From contig DXEQ01000176.1 of NCBI GenBank assembly GCA_019114885.1, positions 1 to 13,046 on the forward strand: 13,046 bases of DNA, in the 5' to 3' direction. Below the pieces are notes generated by a model that did no database searches, was not told the origin of the DNA, and saw nothing but the letters and a program-made list of their open reading frames with translations. The stretch is from Candidatus Anaerobutyricum stercoripullorum (GTDB lineage Bacteria; Bacillota; Clostridia; Lachnospirales; Lachnospiraceae). The position numbers were made by a program, and so were the translations under genes. Shown piece after piece: positions 8,087-13,046 of the stretch; the stretch's first letter is position 1; the number at the start of each line of letters is the position of its first letter.

Positions 8087-9223
8087 TTATCCGATATAGG
8101 AATACACCCACTGCTCCGTAGCCAGGATCTCCTCCAGAGAAGGGTTCTCCTGTACCTGATGGGCGTTCATGCATTTCTCAATAAGCCGGATGATATCCAT
8201 GTAACCGATCTCCCGGTTTAAAAACTTCGCCACCGCCTTCTCATTGGCGGCATTGAATACCGTCGGCATGGTTCCCCCGGTCTTTCCGGCTGTCAGCGCC
8301 AGAGAAAGTCCCCGGAACACCTCGTAATCCGGCTTCTCAAAAGTGATGCTCTTCAAAGCTCCGAAATCCAGCCGGTCTCCCTGCAGGCCCCGTCTCTCCG
8401 GGTAAAAGAGCGCATACTCAATCGGCACCTTCATATCCGGCGTACCCAGCTGAGCCAAAATAGCGCCGTCCACAAACTGTACCATGGAATGAATGATACT
8501 CTGCGGCTGCACCACCACCTCGATCTGATCATAATCCACATCGAAAAGCCAGCGGGCCTCCATGACCTCCAGTCCCTTGTTGACCATGGTGGAAGAGTCG
8601 ATGGTGATCTTCCGTCCCATGGACCAGTTCGGATGCTTCAGCGCATCTTCCAGCGTTACTTTGGAGAGATCTGCAAGCGTCCTGCCGCGGAACGGTCCGC
8701 CGGAGGCCGTCAGCAGGATCTTATCCACATCCTGTCTGCGGTTCCCCTGCAGGCACTGAAAGATGGCGGAATGTTCGCTGTCCACCGGAAGGATGGACAC
8801 ACCGTACTGCTTCGCCATCGGAATGATCAGATGTCCGGCTGTCACCAGGGTCTCCTTGTTGGCCAGGGCGATATCCTTGCCCTTTTTGATGGCTTCCATG
8901 GTCGGCAGGATTCCCATCATACCCACCACGGCGGTCACGACCACGTCGCTCTCGTCCTGTCCTGCCACTGCCACGAGACCTTCCATGCCGGAAAGAACGG
9001 TAACACCGCTTCCGGCCAGCTCCTTCTCCAGTTCCAGAGCCAGCTTCTCATCGGCCAGACTGACCAGAGACGGATGAAACTCCTCGATCTGTGCCATCAG
9101 CCTTGCCTTATTGCGTCCGGCGGCCAGCGCCGTGACACACAGTTCTTCTCTATGCTCCCGCACAACCTCCAGGGTCTGTGTCCCGATGGAGCCCGTGGAG
9201 CCCAGTATTGCTATCTTCTTCAT
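8087..9223 (-). CDS. dxr: 1-deoxy-D-xylulose 5-phosphate reductoisomerase
   Basis: Dxr (IspC) converts DXP to 2-C-methyl-D-erythritol 4-phosphate with NADPH and a divalent metal, the first committed MEP step. The protein (378 residues from the chosen start) opens with the NADPH-binding KKIAILGSTGSIGTQTL. It continues with ALANKETLVTAG, the metal-site motif PVDSEHSAIFQCL, TASGGPFRG, HPNWSMGRKITIDSSTMVNKGLE, EVVVQPQSIIHSMV and NAANEKAV, all typical of an intact enzyme. Two other in-frame ATGs lie four and two codons upstream (9235 and 9229), but GGAG is correctly spaced (six bases) only for the ATG at 9223, and the family normally starts just before the dinucleotide-binding strand. It sits 46 bases after cdsA and 31 bases before rseP. 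It shares its pathway with ispG. Confidence 0.97.
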   Translation of the reverse strand: MKKIAILGSTGSIGTQTLEVVREHREELCVTALAAGRNKARLMAQIEEFHPSLVSLADEKLALELEKELAGSGVTVLSGMEGLVAVAGQDESDVVVTAVVGMMGILPTMEAIKKGKDIALANKETLVTAGHLIIPMAKQYGVSILPVDSEHSAIFQCLQGNRRQDVDKILLTASGGPFRGRTLADLSKVTLEDALKHPNWSMGRKITIDSSTMVNKGLEVMEARWLFDVDYDQIEVVVQPQSIIHSMVQFVDGAILAQLGTPDMKVPIEYALFYPERRGLQGDRLDFGALKSITFEKPDYEVFRGLSLALTAGKTGGTMPTVFNAANEKAVAKFLNREIGYMDIIRLIEKCMNAHQVQENPSLEEILATEQWVYSYIG

Positions 9224-9229
9224 AGTCAT

Positions 9230-9233
9230 CTCC
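9230..9233 (-). promoter_or_regulatory. ribosome binding site that sets the dxr start
   Basis: GGAG on the minus strand lies six bases before the ATG at 9223. It overlaps the codons of the longer reading (ATG at 9235), so the shorter start is preferred. Confidence 0.65.
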
Positions 9234-9269
9234 ATTCTGCCATAGGCTGGGGGATGGCGTATCCGTTCC

Positions 9270-10079
9270 TCACGCCAGACCTACCACCAGCACCAGTAAA
9301 TAATATATGATCGGCGCCGTAAATATGATGCTGTCAAACCGGTCCAGAATCCCGCCGTGACCCGGGATCAGGTTGCTGTAATCCTTGATCTCATAGTTGC
9401 GCTTGATGGCGGAGGCGCCCAGATCGCCCACGATGCTGATCAGTCCTCCCACGGCGCAGACCACCGCAAACACTACGGTCAGATCAAAGGAAGCCGTAAT
9501 AAAATGTCTGGCAATGAGACCGTACAAAAATCCCAGAAGTCCCGCGCCGATGACGCCGCCCACGGCGCCCTCTATGGTCTTCTTCGGGCTCAGCACCGGC
9601 GACATCTTATGCTTCCCGAAAAGACGTCCGGCACAGTACGCCAGCGTATCATTACCCCAGGCACTTAGGAATACAAGAACGATCATGTAAGCGCCGTCCT
9701 CCAGAACCCGGATCCGATAAATGCATGACAGCATTACTGTGACATAAAATATTGAAAAAAATGTGATGGCCACGCCGGATATCTCGTATTTTGGAAAAGT
9801 AAATACGTAGACCGAAAACAGCATGACAAGAATCAGCAGCATCAGCGGCAGAATATACTGGTCCAGATTCAGAAGAAGCAGGATGTAATAAAGTATCGCA
9901 CCAGAATACGCCGTCACGCTCAGCGCCGACTTTTCGATATGAATCACCCGCAGCAATTCGTACATTCCAACGAGGGATATTCCCGCCGTCACGAGAAATG
10001 TGAGCATACCGCCGTAATACAGCGTCACAAACGCGATGATGACAAGAATGATCCCGCTGATCAACCTCTGCTTAAACAT
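9270..10079 (-). CDS. cdsA: phosphatidate cytidylyltransferase (CDP-diglyceride synthase)
   Basis: CdsA is the integral membrane enzyme that makes CDP-diacylglycerol from phosphatidic acid and CTP, the branch point of phospholipid synthesis. The 269-residue protein is mostly hydrophobic, with about seven to eight membrane segments by eye. It contains the family signature near the C terminus in full: SAIKRNYEIKD, then HGGILDRFD, with the conserved Lys/Arg, Asp and His residues. Upstream are the AWGNDTLAYCAGRLFGKHK and SPKKTIEGAVGG motifs also typical of the family. The ATG has GGAGAG close upstream. The gene starts 14 bases after the uppS stop, which implies co-transcription with uppS and then dxr. 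Nothing is truncated. Confidence 0.97.
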   Translation of the reverse strand: MFKQRLISGIILVIIAFVTLYYGGMLTFLVTAGISLVGMYELLRVIHIEKSALSVTAYSGAILYYILLLLNLDQYILPLMLLILVMLFSVYVFTFPKYEISGVAITFFSIFYVTVMLSCIYRIRVLEDGAYMIVLVFLSAWGNDTLAYCAGRLFGKHKMSPVLSPKKTIEGAVGGVIGAGLLGFLYGLIARHFITASFDLTVVFAVVCAVGGLISIVGDLGASAIKRNYEIKDYSNLIPGHGGILDRFDSIIFTAPIIYYLLVLVVGLA

Positions 10080-10093
10080 AACTCTCCTCTCCG

Positions 10094-10819
10094 TCAGATG
10101 CCTCCGAATCTTCTCTCTCTTGTATTATAGTACTCGATGGCCCGTATTAATTCCTTCTTATTGAAATCCGGCCAGAGCACATCTGTAAAATAAAACTCCG
10201 TGTATGCCAGCTGCCACAAAAGCCAGTTGGACAGCCGCTGCTCCCCGCTGGTGCGGATCATCAGATCCGGGTCCGGCAGCTCTCTGGTATCCAGATAAGA
10301 TGTAAACACCTCCTCTGTGATCTCCTCCGGCTGCAGAGAACCGGCGCAGCAGTCGGCCGCCATCCGGCGCATGGCGCGCACCATCTCATCCCGGCTGCCG
10401 TAATTGAGGGCGATCGTAAAGTTCAGTCCCGTATTGCCGGCAGATACCCGCTCCAGCTCCTCAATGGCCTCCCGGATATCGTCGGCCAGCCGGGACTTCT
10501 CCCCGATGACCCGGACCCTCATGTTGTTCTTGCTGGTCCGCTCAATACAGTCCACCAGATAGCGGCGCAGCAGCTTCATGAGAGCGCGGACCTCCTTCTC
10601 CGGGCGGTTCCAGTTCTCCGTGGAGAAGGCGTAGACCGTCAGATACTTGATGCCCAGATCCCAGGCGTCCTCACAAATCTGTTCCACCACCTTGGCTCCC
10701 TGTGAATGTCCCATATTCCGCGGCATGAGACGCTTCTTCGCCCAGCGGCCGTTGCCGTCGAGAATGATCGCCACATGCTCCGGAATCTGACACACCTTTC
10801 CGTTCAGTTCTTTTTCCAT
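10094..10819 (-). CDS. uppS: undecaprenyl diphosphate synthase (cis-prenyltransferase)
   Basis: UppS condenses eight isopentenyl diphosphates onto farnesyl diphosphate to make the C55 carrier lipid used in peptidoglycan and wall-polymer synthesis. The 241-residue protein has the canonical cis-prenyltransferase regions: HVAIILDGNGRWAKKR with the catalytic Asp at 21, GHSQGA, YLTVYAFSTENWNRP, NYGSRDEM, and the C-terminal DLMIRTSGEQRLSNW and FYFTDVLWPDF that bind the pyrophosphate. It starts at an ATG eight bases from GGAGG (10828-10832). A terminator-like hairpin ends only about eight bases upstream of that ribosome binding site, so expression probably depends on readthrough or on relief of the hairpin. 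cdsA follows after 14 bases. Its substrates come from the MEP pathway, two enzymes of which are encoded downstream. Confidence 0.98.
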   Translation of the reverse strand: MEKELNGKVCQIPEHVAIILDGNGRWAKKRLMPRNMGHSQGAKVVEQICEDAWDLGIKYLTVYAFSTENWNRPEKEVRALMKLLRRYLVDCIERTSKNNMRVRVIGEKSRLADDIREAIEELERVSAGNTGLNFTIALNYGSRDEMVRAMRRMAADCCAGSLQPEEITEEVFTSYLDTRELPDPDLMIRTSGEQRLSNWLLWQLAYTEFYFTDVLWPDFNKKELIRAIEYYNTRERRFGGI

Positions 10820-10840
10820 GATCCTTTCCTCCGTATATCC

Positions 10841-10879
10841 AAAAAACCAGGAAGCCAGTCATCCCGGCTGCCTGGTTTT
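10841..10879 (-). terminator. intrinsic terminator or attenuator between frr and uppS
   Basis: Read on the minus strand, AAAACCAGG, a mismatched base and AGCC pair with GGCT, a mismatched base and CCTGGTTTT across a nine-base loop, and the run continues to six Ts. This is a standard intrinsic terminator 54 bases after the frr stop. The opposite orientation has only four Ts and no gene to end. The uppS ribosome binding site begins about eight bases after the T run, which leaves no room for a promoter between hairpin and uppS. It may therefore act as a partial terminator or attenuator. Confidence 0.8.
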
Positions 10880-10933
10880 CGAAAAATCTTTCTCCATCCA
10901 TATGCTCAAAACAAGGACTGCAGCAGATAACCC

Positions 10934-11479
10934 TTACACTGTCAGAATCTCCTGTGACTTCTTATCCATCGCTTCGTCAACAACTTTAATGTACTTATCG
11001 GTCTCTTTCTGAACCTTGTTCTGCTCTGTCTTCAGTTCATCTTCCGTGATATCGCCGTTCTTGTTCGCCTTCTTCAGGAAATCATTGGCGTCTCTTCTGA
11101 TGTTGCGGATGGCAACCTTGGCGCCCTCGGCCTTCTTCTTCACATCCTTGACGAGCTCTTTTCTGTGCTCTTCCGTGAGTTCCGGGAACACCAGACGGAT
11201 CACCTTGCCGTCGTTGGTCGGATGAATTCCCACATCAGACTGCTGAATCGCCTTCTCAATGGTCTTGAGAAGAGAAGTCTCCCACGGCTGGATACAAAGA
11301 ATACGCGGCTCCGGCACGGTGATGTTGCCCACCTGCTGCAGCGGCGTCGGCGTACCGTAATAGTCCACCTTGATCCGGTCGAGTACATGCGGGTTCGCTC
11401 TTCCTGCCCGGATAGAATTATATTCTTTCTCCAGATTATCCACGGACTTCTGCATCTTCTCCGTATACTTCTCTATCAT
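10934..11479 (-). CDS. frr: ribosome recycling factor
   Basis: RRF works with EF-G to split the post-termination ribosome complex. The 181-residue protein (family about 185) has the expected three-helix-bundle sequence with SIRAGRANPHVLD, VDYYGTPTPLQQVGNITVPEPR, QPWE, SDVGIHPTNDGKVIRLVFPELTEEHRKELVK and AKVAIRNIRRDAND in order. The ATG at 11479 is chosen because AGGAGG (11487-11492) is seven bases upstream and RRFs begin about here. A longer in-frame reading from 11563 would start upstream of the predicted transcription start. The gene has its own strong promoter in the spacer after pyrH and is followed by an intrinsic terminator, so it could be transcribed by itself at high level. Confidence 0.98.
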   Translation of the reverse strand: MIEKYTEKMQKSVDNLEKEYNSIRAGRANPHVLDRIKVDYYGTPTPLQQVGNITVPEPRILCIQPWETSLLKTIEKAIQQSDVGIHPTNDGKVIRLVFPELTEEHRKELVKDVKKKAEGAKVAIRNIRRDANDFLKKANKNGDITEDELKTEQNKVQKETDKYIKVVDEAMDKKSQEILTV

Positions 11480-11486
11480 ATCGTAA

Positions 11487-11492
11487 CCTCCT
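11487..11492 (-). promoter_or_regulatory. strong ribosome binding site that sets the frr start
   Basis: A perfect AGGAGG on the minus strand, seven bases before the ATG at 11479. It decides against the longer in-frame start at 11563, which would add 28 residues with no counterpart in the family. Confidence 0.9.
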
Positions 11493-11565
11493 GCATCCTG
11501 TTCTTCAATCTGGGTCCGTATCCTATGCACAATGTCATAAGAAATGTGACCTTTACTATACACAT

Positions 11566-11594
11566 AATTTACATCAATCGCACTGTTTTGTCAA
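11566..11594 (-). promoter_or_regulatory. sigma-A type promoter for frr
   Basis: On the minus strand a perfect -35 TTGACA (11589-11594) is followed after exactly 17 bases by TAAATT (11566-11571), which matches four of six -10 bases. Transcription would start near 11559, giving an untranslated leader of about 80 bases before frr. A-rich runs just upstream could act as an UP element. This is the clearest promoter in the window. Confidence 0.75.
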
Positions 11595-11622
11595 CGATTT
11601 TCCAACTTTTTACACCAAATCG
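11595..11622 (-). repeat. short inverted repeat just upstream of the frr -35 box
   Basis: CGATTT and AAATCG form six-base arms separated by 16 bases and end directly against the TTGACA box. The spacing and position would suit an operator or activator site, but arms this short in AT-rich DNA can arise by chance. Confidence 0.3.
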
Positions 11623-11637
11623 CCGACGGAATCACAG

Positions 11638-11671
11638 GCCCGCAGCCACGCAGTCCGTGCGTGACCCGGGC
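11638..11671 (-). repeat. stable hairpin after pyrH without a T run
   Basis: On the minus strand GCCCG, GGT and CACGCA pair with TGCGTG, GCT and CGGGC around a five-base CGGAC loop, giving about 14 pairs with two G-T wobbles and one bulged G. It lies 28 bases after the pyrH stop and upstream of the frr promoter. No T run follows on either strand, so it is not a classical intrinsic terminator. It could slow polymerase or protect the pyrH transcript end. Confidence 0.55.
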
Positions 11672-11699
11672 AATACAACAGCACCAGATCCGTGCCTGC

Positions 11700-12413
11700 C
11701 TAAACAGTCACATATGTTCCGTTGAAACGGCCGTCCATGGCCGCCGCAATACTGTCTTTCTCATTCAGGCCAAAGATCATCAGCGGCATCTTATTCTCCA
11801 GACACATGATGGTGGCAGTCAGATCGATGACGCCCAGCTTCTTTGCAAGAACCTCATCCAGAGAGATCTCATCGTACTTCACAGCATCCGGATTCACCTT
11901 CGGATCGCTGTCATAGACGCCGTCGATGGCCTTTGCCAGAAGGATGGCGTCCGCCCCGATCTCAATGGCCCGCAGCGCTGTGGCCGTATCCGTAGAAAAA
12001 TACGGATGTCCCGTGCCTCCGGCAAAGAAGGTCACCGTACCCTTCTCCAGCTCCGCCACCGCATTGTCTTTGGAAAACAGTTCCGTGAACGCTCCGCAGG
12101 CAAATGGAGTATATACCTTCGTATTCATACCCACATGACGGAACATATCCGCCACATAGATACAGTTCATGACCGTGGCCAGCATCCCAATCTGGTCCGC
12201 CCTGGTCCGGTCCATATTCTCGCTGGTCCGGCCTCTCCAGAAATTGCCGCCGCCGATGACGATGGCAACCTGCACGCCGGCGTCCACGACCTGTTTTACC
12301 TGTCTTGCCACATCCAGCACCGTCGCCTCGTCAAAACCTGTCTTCTTCTCTCCCGCCAGCGCCTCGCCGCTGAGCTTCAATAATACACGGTTCAAACTTT
12401 TTAAATCTTTCAT
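11700..12413 (-). CDS. pyrH: uridylate (UMP) kinase
   Basis: PyrH is the hexameric bacterial UMP kinase that makes UDP from UMP and ATP, normally under GTP and UTP control. The 237-residue protein has the amino-acid-kinase fold motifs: RVLLKLSGEALAG with Lys13, the glycine-rich VIGGGNFWRG at about 52-61, RADQIGMLATVMN with Asp73, GGTGHPYFSTDTATALRA, and LLAKAIDGVYDSDPK followed by the C-terminal MPLMIFGLN. The length is normal. The ATG has GGAGG seven bases upstream. The gap from the upstream chaperone gene is only 19 bases, so the two are probably co-transcribed. The downstream gap to frr is 220 bases and contains a separate promoter. Confidence 0.98.
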   Translation of the reverse strand: MKDLKSLNRVLLKLSGEALAGEKKTGFDEATVLDVARQVKQVVDAGVQVAIVIGGGNFWRGRTSENMDRTRADQIGMLATVMNCIYVADMFRHVGMNTKVYTPFACGAFTELFSKDNAVAELEKGTVTFFAGGTGHPYFSTDTATALRAIEIGADAILLAKAIDGVYDSDPKVNPDAVKYDEISLDEVLAKKLGVIDLTATIMCLENKMPLMIFGLNEKDSIAAAMDGRFNGTYVTV

Positions 12414-12432
12414 CTGCTGCCTCCTGCTCTTC

Positions 12433-13046
12433 TTATCCTACCTGCGCCATATCCGCCAGCTTCTCCGTCACCATATTGTTCAGCACGGTACGGTTGATAT
12501 ATGGTCTTGTGTAATAGTCCACATAGCTGTCGAAATTATCCGTATTGTAAAACTCTTTAAAGAAAGCGGTCACTTCCTCGTCGGTCGCCGCCAGCCCCTG
12601 CTCTTTTGCCACCTGGTCCGCGATCAGATAGGTCTTGACCATATTCTCACAGTCCGCGTAATACGTTTCCCGCATCGCTTCCTCATCCTCGTATCCGCTG
12701 CTGGCAATGTAATCCTCCAGCGTTGCTCCCTGCAGAGACAGGCTGGCTTCCATTCCGTCGATCACCACATCCACCTGCGGATTCACCAGTTCTTCCGGAA
12801 TCTCCTCAAATGTGGAATTATCCATCATATAGTTCCAGATATAATCGTACTTGTTGTTATTCTCCATGTTGGTGCGGATCTTCTCCTTCATGTCGTCCAC
12901 AGAAGTATATCCGTACGCCTCTTCCAGATTCTCCTTGACAAACTCATCGGTCAGCTCCGGAATTTCCGCCTCGCTGATATAGTTGATCGTAGTGTCAAAG
13001 ACCGCGTCCTTGCCTGCCACATCCTCAGAAGCATAATCATCCGGGA
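12433..13046 (-). CDS. trigger-factor-type chaperone, C-terminal part (5' end beyond window)
   Basis: The last 203 residues of a trigger factor family protein are visible and the frame is open to the window edge. The first residues, PDDYASEDVAGKDAVFD, match the end of the FKBP-like peptidyl-prolyl isomerase domain of trigger factor (typically PE-x-Y-x5-LAGKEAVF). The rest, including IPELTDEFVKENL, IPEELV and AKEQGLAATDEEVTAFF, matches the helical C-terminal chaperone arms. A GTG at 13020 could be taken as a start, but it is the internal valine of that motif. The protein is strongly acidic and Tyr/Asn-rich. It could be the ribosome-bound factor Tig or one of the secreted trigger-factor-like foldases of Lachnospiraceae; the N terminus, with its ribosome-binding motif or signal peptide, would decide. 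pyrH follows after 19 bases. Confidence 0.8.
   Translation of the reverse strand, partial: PDDYASEDVAGKDAVFDTTINYISEAEIPELTDEFVKENLEEAYGYTSVDDMKEKIRTNMENNNKYDYIWNYMMDNSTFEEIPEELVNPQVDVVIDGMEASLSLQGATLEDYIASSGYEDEEAMRETYYADCENMVKTYLIADQVAKEQGLAATDEEVTAFFKEFYNTDNFDSYVDYYTRPYINRTVLNNMVTEKLADMAQVG

Noticed and set aside
10671..10901. A 76-codon minus-strand frame over the frr-uppS hairpin that could be a leader peptide
   Set aside because: There is no ribosome binding site before its ATG, and it runs 149 bases into uppS in another frame. There is no stop or regulatory codon pattern typical of a leader peptide.
11480..11563. Longer frr reading from an ATG at 11563
   Set aside because: It lies upstream of the predicted transcription start, lacks a ribosome binding site, and would add 28 residues not found in ribosome recycling factors.
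13018..13020. GTG as the start of a short protein upstream of pyrH
   Set aside because: The frame continues upstream to the window edge with trigger-factor sequence, and the GTG encodes the valine in the conserved AGK region.
1..13046. Mobile element, prophage or defence island
   Set aside because: No transposase, integrase, phage, toxin-antitoxin or restriction gene was found. All genes are housekeeping, co-directional and similar in base composition by eye.

Overview
The window looks like chromosomal DNA from a moderately GC-rich member of the Clostridia, most likely the Lachnospiraceae. This is inferred from the AddAB recombination system, the single-PDZ RseP form, the pyrH-frr-uppS-cdsA-dxr-rseP-ispG gene order and strong AGGAGG-type ribosome binding sites. 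No 16S rRNA gene or other taxonomic marker is present. Every convincing gene is on the minus strand, so the biological order runs from base 13046 down to base 1.

In transcription order the layout is: a trigger-factor-type chaperone (5' end cut off by the window edge); pyrH (UMP kinase); a 220-base spacer with a strong sigma-A-type promoter; frr (ribosome recycling factor); a 114-base spacer with an intrinsic-terminator-like hairpin; uppS, cdsA, dxr and rseP packed closely together; a 330-base spacer with degenerate tandem repeats, inverted repeats and a candidate promoter; then ispG, addB and addA (3' end cut off by the window edge). There are no tRNA or rRNA genes, mobile elements, prophage genes or CRISPR arrays.

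Functionally this is a housekeeping block. PyrH supplies UDP for nucleotide and wall precursors and Frr recycles ribosomes. Dxr and IspG are two steps of the MEP isoprenoid pathway, whose products feed UppS, the maker of the undecaprenyl carrier for cell-wall glycans. CdsA makes CDP-diacylglycerol for phospholipids, and RseP is a site-2 membrane protease. AddB and AddA form the helicase-nuclease that processes double-strand breaks. The upstream chaperone takes the place where rpsB-tsf is usual, and addBA takes the place where polC is common in relatives.

No undescribed multi-gene system is visible. The parts worth a second look are non-coding: the promoter and terminator that bracket frr inside an apparent operon, the approximately 29-base degenerate repeats before ispG, and small low-complexity insertions in AddA and AddB.
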